Both the position numbers and the translations under genes were made by a program. The notes below the pieces were generated by a model. The model was not told where the DNA came from. It was given only the letters and a program-made list of their open reading frames with translations, and made no database searches. This document shows positions 11,046 through 21,550 of a stretch of DNA of 64,000 bases, piece by piece. The stretch comes from Erigeron canadensis. Taxonomy: Eukaryota; Streptophyta; Magnoliopsida; Asterales; Asteraceae. Every line of letters starts with the position of its first letter. Position 1 is the first letter of the stretch. The DNA lies in the NCBI RefSeq assembly GCF_010389155.1, contig NC_057764.1:2108001-2172000 (forward strand). Reading direction: 5' to 3'.

Positions 11046-11860
11046 CAGTAGAACCTCCATAATTTAATACTTGATAAAATAATAACCTCGATAAAACTAA
11101 TAATTTGTCCGGTTCCAACTTGGGATCGGTACAAAATTGGACCCTAAGCAATAAAATAATAAGATAATAATTTTTTTGAAACTCCAATGTAAATATACTA
11201 GTCCCAATCAAACTATAAATTAATAATTCCTTAAATATTTAAAAATTCTAACATTGTCTAGCAAAAATTAATCTATAGTCACTTGTTTTTTTTTTGGAAC
11301 TTGGAATTTATATTGAGTTCATCTTTAAATTTTCACATTATATTTAAGAGTTGATGCATTGTCTTCTCGTATTGTAAGAAAAAGTTGTGAAGTGTTGTAG
11401 CCGATGATCTCTTGAGAGTTTTTGATATTGTAGTTTGAGTAATTTTAAAGTTTTGTCAACCCACTATACCAATTTTATTGAGTACACCCTTTATGATCTC
11501 TCTTATACTTGCATAACAATTTTCTTTGTTGATTGGTCATGGTTGATTTCTTTACACCTTTTAGTTTAAAAGCCATAGTTTATGTGATTTTAAAATTTAT
11601 CCTTGGGCATATTATAATGAAAAATCTAGAATCATGTACATTGAACTATCTATCTTTAACTTAGAACAATGCACCCAACAAGTTCATTTAATTTAATGTG
11701 TGAACATAAATTGAAAATGAAAATTAAAAAAGGGAAATTTTGAAGGTCATATATGAATATCTTTAAATTAATAATTTATTAATTTATCGATATAATAATA
11801 TTTCGATAAATTTATAAAAAACTTCGGTCCTGATATTATTAATTTATAGAGGTTCTACTG
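11046..11860. mobile_element. Emigrant/Lemi1-like pogo MITE, 815 bp
   Basis: Terminal repeats start cagtagaacctccataattt on the left and cagtagaacctctataaatt on the right-hand complement, with a TA duplication on each side (11044-11045, 11861-11862). This is the known end sequence of the Emigrant MITEs moved by pogo-type Lemi1 elements of the Tc1/mariner superfamily. I see no transposase. Confidence 0.8.
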
Positions 11861-11862
11861 TA

Positions 11863-13328
11863 TGTACAATCAAGTATGATTGACTGAGTAAAAACATATA
11901 TAATCAAATTTGATTTAGTACATACACTTTGGTTTAGACAATTTAAAAAACACTTTATGGGCAAAACTTTTTAAAGAAATTTTAAACAACAACTAGGATA
12001 AAACTTCTTAACATATGACAAAACAAAAGTAGTAGAAAAAAAAAATAAAAATCATGGATTAAAATTGTTTACTTATCTATTTTTTTATATAAAAAACATT
12101 AAACTACATAAAATCTTACTCTAATAATATTTAAAATATCATCATCCATTTGTTGTTGTTGCTAGTGGGTTTGAGGTAGAGTTCCAGATTGTAGTGGCGG
12201 TTGTTGTTGCTATGGGATGAGAGAGAGAGTCATTGGAGAAAAGAATGCTTGCGAGGATGAGGGAGAGAGGGAAAACAACTTTGTGTGTGTCTGTATGTGT
12301 TGATGGTGGTGGTGGTGGACACCGTCCAAGGAGGTAGAGGAGAAGAGAGGGAGTGTGTGTGTGTGTGTGTGTGTTGGTCAGGTTCAGGAGGAAGGAGAAG
12401 AGAAATGGGAGATAAAGTTGTTGTTTTTTAGTTGTAAATTACGAATAAACTCATCCGTGTTTTATTTTTAATTAATAGGTTAGTGTTAATTTTAACCATT
12501 GATGAAAATAATCCAATTGCTAAGATTAAGCCTTTAGATTTCAAGGAAATTAAATTAAGGATAATGTTAATGTGAAAACAACCTTAGTTCCTAATCGCAC
12601 GGTCACATATTTAAGTTTTCTTTCTCTATCAATAGCTATCATCTTCAATTCTTTCACTATCAGATAAACGACACCCATATGCACATTGTCATTTAGTAAT
12701 TTTATTTCCTTACATCCTGCTAAGATTGACTTATTACAAGCAATACCCCCTTGTCCGCTTACCTTGGGTGCAACTGAAACCCACGGCGAAAGGATACTGG
12801 TAGCCCATAATTTTGAGCTTATAAGTTATAACGACGTTAAACTTATCTCGGACTAATGTGGGACAGGTTGTTACAATATGTCCTAGGCTAGACAATTTTC
12901 TTTTTCAACGGCTGAATATTATATACCACACTAGACATTTTAATTGTTTGTCTTGTCATGTGTTATTTTCTTATTCGGCAGGTCACTTCTATACATTTTT
13001 TTATTAACATATCAACAAACACCATTACCGTTCCAAAAAAAAAAAATTCAACAAACACCATAAGTAAAAAATTTAGTTTTAAAGTTTAAACCTCACGAAA
13101 TGAATGAAACTCGAAAAGATTAACACCAATGGTGACTTTATTTTAGTGTAGTCAATGTTGTAAAAATTTAAACTAAAAAACCATTCACCGACGTGCTATC
13201 TAGGCCCTTTACAACCAAAGACTTGGCCCACCGCATGGTCCAGGCCCAAAGTCTTATTCATGCATTAGCATTTAGAATTTCCTATTATGGTACTTCAACA
13301 TTTACATTTTTACATTACACCCTCTCAA
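11863..13328. other. Gene-free spacer with GT-rich and purine-rich stretches
   Basis: I see no gene. A purine-rich, GTG/GGT-rich stretch occupies about 12150-12420, including a (GT)n run at 12353-12375. The rest is AT-rich and unremarkable. It includes the 3' flank of the polygalacturonase gene. Confidence 0.4.
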
Positions 13329-16184
13329 CTAACATAGCTCATTAGAAGATCTTGAAAATTTGTGAACCGAGACACCACCACCTTTTTTTAAGCAATAGTT
13401 CATGCTAGATGGTATCAATGGACCCTTTGAATTGCCATAAGAGTTTGAGCACAAAGCTTCTTGATTTTGAGATCCTTCGAGAGGGCCTCTCGAAGGTTTT
13501 AGTTGAATGTCAGATAGATTAATCCCGGTACACGGCACATCATCGCTACATGCTAAATGTATGGGTTGAGTTGAGAACGTCCCGGTTATTCTCTCAAAGT
13601 TTACTTCCTTTATCGCAACTGAGCCCGTTTGGTTTTGACAAAGACTCTTGTCGCAATAGAATTGGTTGATCACTATTGGAAAATTAACATTTGCCACCTG
13701 AATGTTTGAAAAAGTAACATTCTTGACCAAACCTATTCCTCCCTGCAACAATTAAAACAAAATGTTAATTGTTAGCTACATAATACAAGTCATTGTTGTA
13801 ACAAATCTAGCATAATGTACATATATCTACCTGCCAAGTTTTAATCCTTGCTCCATACAAAGTGTTTTGAATGTTTGAATTCTCTACAAGAATATCCGAT
13901 ACACAAGCAATACTTTTATCTTTTCCCAATCCTCCTAAACTGTGGACCAAATAGGTGTATGCAAATCAGCATATACACAAAATAGGTGTTCCAAATGCTA
14001 ATACATATACTCTTTAACACAAAATAGGTGTTCCAAATAAATTAAAAATTATTTTTGTATCAATGAAGTACCTTATACCATGTCCAGGACCACAGTTTAT
14101 ATGGTGAATGTGAACATTGGAGCATCCAGTTTGTATGGAGACACAATCATCTCCTGATCGACACACAAAGAAACAATCAAAATTTATTGTCTAATGATGT
14201 AAGTTATGCATAAATAATCATATAATTTTTCTTATTATTTTTTGATAAAATTGGGTTTTGTTACATTGTTGCTAAAAATGTTGATGTAATTGTAATTCTG
14301 TTGTGCAAACCATGGGCTGCCTTAGCGACTTGCTAGGGGTGCCCGAGTGTATCGTTTGTTTAATGAAAGTTCCGTTGGTCGTTAACAAAAAAAACTAAGA
14401 TTCGTTATCTTTCTCATTTACTTATAACAGCCATGAATATATTAATTTCATAGTCAATTAAATAGGTAACCAAAATTTAGTACCAGATCCGATATTGGAA
14501 TGCAGGATTTCCACATCACGAGTGTTTTGGAGGTGAATACCGTCGGTGTTAGGGCTATTTCCAGGTGATGAAATGGTAATGTTATCAACTTTGACACCTC
14601 TAGAGTTGTCAAATTTCAAATGAACTTGTGGGCTATTTCTAATCGTGATATCACGAACGGTAACATCTTCGCTTGCATAAAATCTCAAAGCCTAATTCAA
14701 CAAACAACACAATCAATAGCATGTAAAGTTTTTTATATAAGTTTGCCAAATAGGTTTTTATATAAGTTTGCCAAAATTTACTTCTACTGAAAAACTAAGG
14801 GTAAAATATAATTCTGTCCATTTTTTTTAGGAAGGGGCCATGGGCCAACCCTCAAGGCTCTTCCCCTGACTTTACACATTTGGTATTATAAATGAGTAAC
14901 TGAATATTTTACATTAAGCAATTGTATCTTACAGTTGGTTTTATGTCTGAAATGTACTTGGATTTCATTGGTTTCCACCAATTGTAGCCTTGGCCGTCAA
15001 TGGTACCACTTCCTTGTATCGTAAAATTGTGAACCCATTTGAAATTGATCCATTGGAATAAGTTTGATTTTGACCATGATCCGATCTTTGGCTGCGCTAA
15101 CAGAGTTCCGTCTACCTGATATTGAATAAAGCGGTACGATTATACTTTGTCGTAAAAATGAAATCAATCCAAACATGAACATTTCACCTAGCTCTTTATA
15201 TCTTTTAAAACAATTTTTTGAGTTTGTTTGTACTAATTAGTTTTTTACTATATGTAGTATATGATCGAAAGTTAATGAGTTTAATCCGTACGTTATTTTT
15301 TAACATATAGAATTGTAAGATGAAAATTAATTTTTTTGATTATTTTACTTTGGAGTTGTGAACCAAAAGTAACAGAACAAAAAGTTACCTGAAGAGTAAC
15401 ATGACCCATGCACGGGCCTTGAAGTGTTACGGGTTTTAGCAAAAACTTGTGACCCGACGGAATTTGTACAACTCCTCCAGGAACTTTACATGCGGCTTTC
15501 CATGTAGCTACAAGTTTCTGTACCAAGTATACACAAAAAGTTATCGTAGATGATGATAAATAAGTAGCCGAATCTATTAGTTATGGGCAGTAGCGGACGG
15601 GAATTGGAAATTAAAAGAGGTCGATTGGTTAATTGGAAGCTAGGGACCAGAGAAAGTCATGTTGATTTATGTTTTCAAATGGAAGTATATATCAAAAGTT
15701 TTGTTGGCTAGAAATTAAAGGTCCGAGTACCCTCTAGGCCTTTACTAATTTTGCTTATGGTTATCGGTTTAAGTTGGTTAGATTAAAAAAAAAAAAAAAA
15801 AGAAAAAGGAATTGTAGCAGAAAAGAAGTGCACGTGGCATGTAACGGCCCAAGTCAGCATATCAGGTATTAACCACTTTGGTCTCTGTCTCACGGTTTTG
15901 CTCAAAACGCGTCTGATAAAGAAGGTATCTAGCCCCTTGTAAGGAAGCTTTTGTTTTCCTTCCCGGCACATTACATGTCATACCTTAGAGTCATCAGAAA
16001 CTCCATTAGCTTTTGCTCCAAAAGACAAAATATTGAAAATGGATATGGATGTACAAGAATCTTCATAACCCTTATGATGTTTCTTGCAACCTCTATGGAA
16101 TTTTCTTCCTTCGATGGATGGTATTATTGTAAGAAGGGAAGAGAACACAAGAATTTGACAAAGAAATAGACTTAAATGTTTCAT
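13329..16184 (-). CDS. Polygalacturonase, glycoside hydrolase family 28, 441 aa
   Basis: This is a secreted pectin-degrading enzyme that hydrolyses alpha-1,4-galacturonan links in the cell wall. Seven exons on the - strand join in frame with GT-AG introns: 16184-15984, 15517-15389, 15115-14933, 14691-14484, 14153-14072, 13939-13831 and 13742-13329. Residues 1-26 form a signal peptide (hydrophobic core [19 protein letters not shown]). All four GH28 motifs are intact: NTD at 219-221 (SPNTDGIHL), GDDC at 241-244, GHGIS at 264-268 and RIK at 299-301. The three catalytic Asp and the catalytic-region His are therefore present. Cysteine pairs expected for the plant enzymes are visible in the C-terminal third. 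Length is normal for plant polygalacturonases. A MULE lies 234 bp upstream of the start codon, so the native promoter is short or altered. I cannot tell endo- from exo-activity or assign an orthologue. Confidence 0.92.
14250..14392 (+). mobile_element. Probable LINE 3' end fragment inside polygalacturonase intron 4
   Basis: The segment ends with tttaatgaaagttccgttgg, then a short spacer and an A8 run. This resembles the 3' end and poly(A) of plant L1-like LINEs, including the one ending at 62019 in this window (ttaatttaatgga ... poly A). It lies antisense in a 330-bp intron and leaves both splice sites untouched. No target duplication was identified. Confidence 0.4.
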
Positions 16185-16283
16185 AACTGGTTACGTTGTA
16201 TATAACTTGTGTTTTTGTGTTTAGCGCATGCATTAGTTGCGACGGTTTTTATAGTTGATCTTTTCAACTTATATTATTGGACG

Positions 16284-16289
16284 TTTATA
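16284..16289 (-). promoter_or_regulatory. Possible TATA box of the polygalacturonase gene
   Basis: TATAAA on the - strand lies about 100 bp upstream of the ATG at 16184 and about 130 bp from the edge of the MULE at 16418. It is the best-placed candidate in the short remaining promoter. A second TATA-like word at about 16199 is too near the ATG. Confidence 0.4.
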
Positions 16290-16929
16290 ATAAAACAGCC
16301 AAATAATTGTGATCTATGCTTTTTGATGTTAAAATTATAAACAAAAAAAATTCTACTTTTGAATTTAAACTATATCTTTTTAAAATTTGCAAGCTTTTTA
16401 TGTATGATATTATTTTTGGGTAAATTACACAAATGGTACCTGAGTTGCTTTCGAAATTGCACTTTTCGTACCTCAAAGAATTTAATTACGCAAGTCATAC
16501 CCAGAGTTGGCAAAAACGCACGCCCACCATACCTCCGCCTAATGGACACAAATGGATCGTTAAGTTTCGACATGTGCTGATCACGTGCTGGGGTATAAAC
16601 GTAATTGACCACCAGGTACCATCCCCCTTCGTAATTTTCCCCCTTTTTATACCTAATAAACGTAAACAAAATCATTTTCATACCCAATCTAATATAAAAA
16701 CCCTAAAACCTTCTTCTCTTTCTCTTCCATTTCCGATGTCGGGCTCCGGTTGGATAATCCGGCCAAAAGATGCCGATGGTTACGATCTTGCTGCATTATA
16801 TGGTAAGAAACCCAGATTTAATTTTTTAATTTTTTTTGCTTTAAACCTTAAAATGTATTTCTGGGTATAAAAATCGGAAAAAAAATAATTATTAATATTT
16901 TTATTTATTAAAAATCGGATAATCCTACC

Positions 16930-17755
16930 ATGCTGAATTTGAAGTTTCATCATGGGAGTACAATGAAAGTTGAAGATGGACGAACCTTCTATGCTGGTAA
17001 GACTACTTATGTTGACCACGTGGACTGCAAAACTTTTTCCTTGCTAGAATTGCGCCCCATTATGACACAATTAGGTTACACTGAAGTTAGTATTAAGTCT
17101 TTTGAGTTTGGGAGACCTCACTGTTCTTATGAGTTAGGAGCCATTTCAGTTTGTAATGATGAAGATATACAAAAGTTGTGTATATACACTCAGGATGCAT
17201 ATAAATTCCTGAATGTGTATGTTGAGCATAACCTTGATGCACTTATGTCACCCTCTAGAAGATGAGCCATTATCAAAAGAGGGTAAGTTGTCAAGGAAAA
17301 TCCATTTTAGCAGATGCACCCATTGTGGCAACAAAGGTCACAACTCTAGAACATGTAAAGGTCAACCAGGACAAACCAGTCAAGGTGTGAACAATAATAG
17401 TCAACCAGCTAGGAATCAATCCAGTGGGAGTGAGGCAGGTGGAAATGAAGCTGTGGGAAGTCAAGCAGGTGGCAGTCAGTATATGGGAAGTCAAACAGGT
17501 TGCAGTCAAGCTGTGGGAAGTCAACCAGCTAGCAGTCAAGCAAGAACAAGTCAACCAGCTAGCAGTCAAGCAAGAACAAGTCAACCAGGTGGCAGTCAAG
17601 CTGTGGGAAGTCAAGCAGGTGGTAGTCAAGCAGGTGGCAATCAAGGTGGTGGCAACAGGCTTGTTAAGAAGGTCAGAAGTAAAAGTCAAAGAATTACAAG
17701 GCAAAAGCTTGCCAAAGTTGGCCTGGACCAGGATTGCACAAAGATGATGCTTTAG
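16930..17755 (+). pseudogene. MULE transposase gene remnant: N-terminal domain joined to zinc-knuckle tail
   Basis: The first frame (16930-17265, about 111 aa) starts MLNLKFHHGSTM and continues through LLELRPIMTQLGY. That is the N-terminal domain found ahead of the catalytic core in plant MULE transposases. A second frame (about 17255-17755) carries a CCHC knuckle CTHCGNKGHNSRTC (C-x2-C-x4-H-x4-C), typical of the transposase C-terminus, then a long Gly/Ser/Gln repeat tail. The whole DDE catalytic core is absent and the two frames are offset by one base, so an internal deletion is the simplest reading. A possible short intron (GTAAGT at about 17283) could alter the joint. An upstream ATG at 16736 with a good GT donor may be a 5' exon. 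Confidence 0.7.
17390..17650 (+). repeat. Tandem repeats coding a GSQ-rich tail
   Basis: About 250 bp of 15- and 30-bp units based on ggaagtcaagcaggtggcag. Two identical 30-bp copies lie at about 17530-17589. They encode repeated G-S-Q-A/P units downstream of the zinc knuckle. The antisense frame is open only because of the repeat and is not a gene. Confidence 0.85.
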
Positions 17756-18112
17756 TACTTGAGTAACTTGTCAACTAGGATTGTGTGTTAAAGCTTTAAG
17801 CTTGTTAAGACTCTAAATTATGTTGTGTTATGTATCCTCTTTTGAATATGTTAAGACTTTAAGTTATGGTATGTTATGAATTGTAAGTTGAACTTATGTT
17901 GCTTATGTTGTGCTATGAAATTGTAATTTGAACTTCTTTTGCTTATTATGGTCTTTTCGATTTTCATTATTTACATTCAAAACTGCCAATTGTTTTGTCT
18001 TCTGAAATCATAATTAACATATTCAATAAAACCATAATATATTACATTACATATTCAGGTAGGATTACAATTCTTACATAAATAACAAAATACAACCAAA
18101 CTAACCAGATGA

Positions 18113-18500
18113 TTAGATGCATTTACAACTGGAACTACTTAACAGAAACACGACCAACAAGAAAAAAATCCAACTGAATACCAAATAAATCTTCAATCTT
18201 CTAGCTTTACTCTCACTGCATTTTAGTTTTGAATCGACTACATTCTTGGACCTCAATAACCCAGGTATGATATCAACTGATCGAGCACACATTGCAGGAT
18301 CAACCCAATCGATAAACCTACAATTCGACCCCTATATACAAACAAATTTTATTATTTTGTTTTAAAAAATAAAAAAAATAAAAAACAAAAACGATTAACA
18401 CAACAACATTTTGTGGACAACAATAAAAACGACGCCCAGGGTTAATATCGGTCCATGAAGTTCGAACTATTGCCTTTCTTCCACACCAACAAATCACCAT
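18113..18500 (-). CDS. Small GRF zinc-finger protein with C-terminal membrane helix, 103 aa, second gene of the MULE
   Basis: Two exons on the - strand, 18500-18408 (31 codons) and 18331-18113 (72 codons plus stop), join in phase 0 across a 76-bp GT-AG intron. The joint rebuilds one zinc-binding module: CWCG near residues 4-7, the diagnostic PGRRFYCCP at 21-29 and C at 35 and 46, the latter two framing FIDWVDPAMC. This is the GRF zinc finger (named for its Gly-Arg-Phe core), a DNA/RNA-binding fold. A basic stretch (SKARRLK) then leads into one hydrophobic helix, IYLVFSWIFFLLVVFLL, at about 81-97, ending at CKCI. A TATA box lies about 95 bp upstream inside the TIR. The intact frame, splice sites and zinc ligands suggest function was kept until recently. 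Its role is unknown. By position it parallels mudrB of MuDR, but I see no sequence relation to that gene. Domain call firm; function inferred. Confidence 0.75.
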
Positions 18501-18590
18501 TTTGCTGCAATCGATTTTAATTAGAAAAACCCTAACTTTGAGTGATTTTAGAGAAAGGGGGAAAATAAGAAGGAAATGGTCGTTTGGGGT

Positions 18591-18600
18591 TTATAAATAA
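18591..18600 (-). promoter_or_regulatory. TATA box of the GRF zinc-finger gene, inside the MULE TIR
   Basis: TTATTTATAA on the - strand lies 91-100 bp upstream of the start codon at 18500, within or at the inner edge of the right TIR. MULE TIRs commonly carry the promoters of the element's genes. Confidence 0.5.
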
Positions 18601-18808
18601 GGGAGGGGTAAAAGTGTACTTTACTCTGGCACATGATCGGCACATGTCGAAACTTAACGATCCAATTGTGTCCGTTAGGCGGAGGTATGGTGGGCGTGCG
18701 TTTTTGCCAACTCTGGGTATGACTCGCGTAATTAAATTCTTTGAGGTACGAAAAGTGCAATTTCGAAACTAACTCAGGTACCATTTGTGTAATTTACCCA
18801 TTATTTTA

Positions 18809-20560
18809 TTCATACTGCTAAATTACACAAATGTCTAAAATGAAATTTAAACTCTCGAAAAAATCTTCTATTATTTCACCCCATAAATGTGAGAAGTGGA
18901 GCTAATACCAGATAAATCATCTCAAGTTCAAATATCTTACCTAAAAGTCATCAACCCCATTAGCATGTATAATATTACTAACATATATATTTAATACACC
19001 AAAATCAAATTACCTAGCTCTCACAATTTAATACTTGGTATTTTCTTTAAACTAGGAGATTTAACTAGGATGTTTAAACCACTCGTTGCGCGGCGTTGAC
19101 TATTGTAATTACGTATGTTATCAATACAACTCCATAATCTATTTTACTTAGGTTAGATGATTCAGAAGAGCTCTCTTATCATCATATATTTATATTTGCT
19201 CAAAAATTTATCATGTCTACGTATTTATTTTAAAGAGGTACCACAATTACCTTTAAATAATGTTTTCATCAATATCAATACCAAACAAAAACACAAAAAA
19301 GGATTGTCACATATCAGATTCTTAATGGGATATACACTAAAAAAAAATCTTTATAAATTAATAATATTTTGACCACGATATTTTTTAATTTAACAAGTCG
19401 GGTGTTAATTAATATAACTTCGATTTAGTTGAGACTAGACAAATTATTAATTTTATCAAGACAGTAATATACAGAATATCAACATATAAGGGTTTGACTT
19501 TAATATTAAGTTTTACATGTAGTAATAATTAAAAAAAAATTGTAATTATACACCAAACACTACCTTAAAATATACTACCAACATTTAGCTGGTAAGAAAA
19601 ATATTTAATGACCTTAAGGTCTTAGGTTCGATTCTTTGAGGTGCACAGATCATGTAAGGATTAAGATGAAGTTATTATACCTGCATTATATAGCTCGTAC
19701 GGGTTAAGTTGATGGGTATCTAATTGTAATTCTGGCTTAGAGTTCTCTTCATTATTTTTTTTCTTTTTCATCTTAAAAAATACTTTGCTAAAAAGGAAAA
19801 TAAAAAATATGGGATAAACCCCTGACATACAGATTAAAAACCACCTCTTCCATTCACAAAAGCATTTATAACTTTGGTGCATTCTATATGGTTCCGTTAT
19901 ATAAGTTTGTTTGAACCAACGACCAATTAGCTCAATGATAGAAGATATTTCACATAAATTTCTTAGTGATGCAAGATTCTAAGTTCAAATTTTGCTGAGA
20001 AGGTAAGATTTTATTGCAATTAAATGTTGTATTTTTAGGTTATTTTATTTGGCAATTTTTCCTCTAATAAGGTATTAAAGATGAGGGGGCTCTATCGCGC
20101 TGACCTGATTAAGACAGCGTAAATTAATATTTTTGTTGCAAGCAAATGAACCACACTTTAAAAAAAATAAATATAAGTTTGTTGAAAGTTTTTAGTATGT
20201 CACTTATATATTTATCTATTGAAGATACTACCATAATCATGTTTAAAAAGTTTACAACTAAATACAGTATAAAATAAGGGCGAGATGTTAGTTGGATAAG
20301 GCATATACGCCTTTAAAATTTGTCTCTTGCTAGAATAAAAATTGGCCGGTTTGCTTTTATAGGTCATATATATGCATGCTTCTTGTTTTTATAGTATTTC
20401 TTTACGCTATTCGAGTTTATTAAAAATTAAAAGAAACGAAAAAAAGTATGTTATGTACTTATGTAGCTTCTTAGATACATACCATAATTAATTTTAAAAA
20501 ACCTTTCTTAGGTTTTGTTTTATTTCTTTTAAGTTGTTATTTCGTTTGATATGTCAAAAG
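18809..20560. other. AT-rich spacer; two weak tRNA-like segments
   Basis: I see no protein gene. Two segments (about 19586-19650 with taggttcgattct, and about 19919-20000 with ttagctcaatgat and agttcaaattttg) have words like tRNA promoter boxes A and B and could be decayed tRNA-derived SINEs. Neither folds into a clear tRNA by eye, so I do not call tRNA genes. Confidence 0.3.
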
Positions 20561-21435
20561 TAGGGATGAGATCGGTATCGGAACCGTACCGAAACAGTAC
20601 CGAACCGATTAGTATCGATACCGAAAACAATTCAAAGTGAGAACCGAATACCGTACCGATTACATGGATACGGTACCGCTTCGGTACCGGTATTTCGGTT
20701 TTGTACCGAATAATACCGAATTTCCATTAGCTAGAAAGCAAAATTCTTGATGAAGACTTCTTATAATCTGTTCTTAATGGTCTAAAAAATATACCATATA
20801 CTTTTTGTATAAGAGAATTATATGTCCTTATAAAGTTGTCTATAACTTGAAATAATTGTATACGAAAACTGAGTGAAAGTCTATATGGGATCACTGGTAA
20901 ACCATGAATGATATTTCAATATGCATATCTTAATTTTACAACTTGAATAATTGTTAAATAATGCTTTTGTATTCTAGTAAGCATCTTTTTGATTGATATA
21001 TAATGATTCAGTGCTAATCTTTGCATTTTTGGCCATAATTTTGCAACATGAATGAAACTGTTTTATTTTACAACAAGCTGGGATAGTATTTTACTTAAAT
21101 TTCTGAAATACAATAAACTCCATTTAGATGTTACAACTTGATATAAAAATAATAACAGTGGTCGACAACATAACATACATATATAAACTTACTTGAGATG
21201 CATTATTAATAGATGCATGCCATTGGTAGAGAAAACGCTCCATCATAAATTAATTCGGTATCCATATTCGGTTTCCCCATACCGAATCAGTACCAAATCG
21301 ATTAGTACCAAAACCGAATTTGTCCCAAAATGAGAACCGATACTGAAACCGAATCCCTATCGGTACGGATTTTCGGTACCAATACCGGTACGGTATCGGT
21401 TAGGTTTCGGTTTTTCGGGTTTTTTCTCATCCCTA
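20561..21435. mobile_element. hAT-type MITE, 875 bp
   Basis: The ends tagggatgagatcggtatcg and ctcatcccta form inverted repeats (tagggatgag), with further ccgaaa/ggtacc-rich inverted sequence inside. The flanking 8-bp duplication is gtcaaaag (20553-20560) against gtcgaaag (21436-21443), 7 of 8 matching. There is no coding capacity. Confidence 0.8.
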
Positions 21436-21550
21436 GTCGAAAGCATGTGTAGCTAACTCAATAGTGAGTTCTGCCCATGGCAAAACGTTATTGCATAGTG
21501 CCATCGCACAATCTTAATGTGCTACTGAATCATCATTATCTTAATTTTAA

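Larger units (their letters stand above)
16418..18799. mobile_element. Two-gene MULE, internally deleted, 2.38 kb
   Basis: TIRs of about 200 bp begin gggtaaattacacaaatggt at both ends. The 9-bp target duplications attattttt (16409-16417) and attatttta (18800-18808) match at 8 of 9 positions. Inside, a transposase-type gene on the + strand (16930-17755) has lost its centre, and a small GRF zinc-finger gene on the - strand (18113-18500) appears whole. Each gene begins close to its own TIR and they converge, the arrangement known for maize MuDR (mudrA and mudrB). It is inserted 234 bp upstream of the polygalacturonase start. Confidence 0.85.

Noticed and set aside
12600..12960. Possible old transposon with ctaatgtgggac words
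   Set aside because: No terminal repeats or duplication found.
17291..17704. Open frame antisense to the MULE zinc-knuckle gene
   Set aside because: It is a mirror of the GSQ-coding tandem repeat, with no family match.
19919..20000. tRNA gene
   Set aside because: Words like boxes A and B are present but I cannot fold a cloverleaf; at most a decayed SINE.
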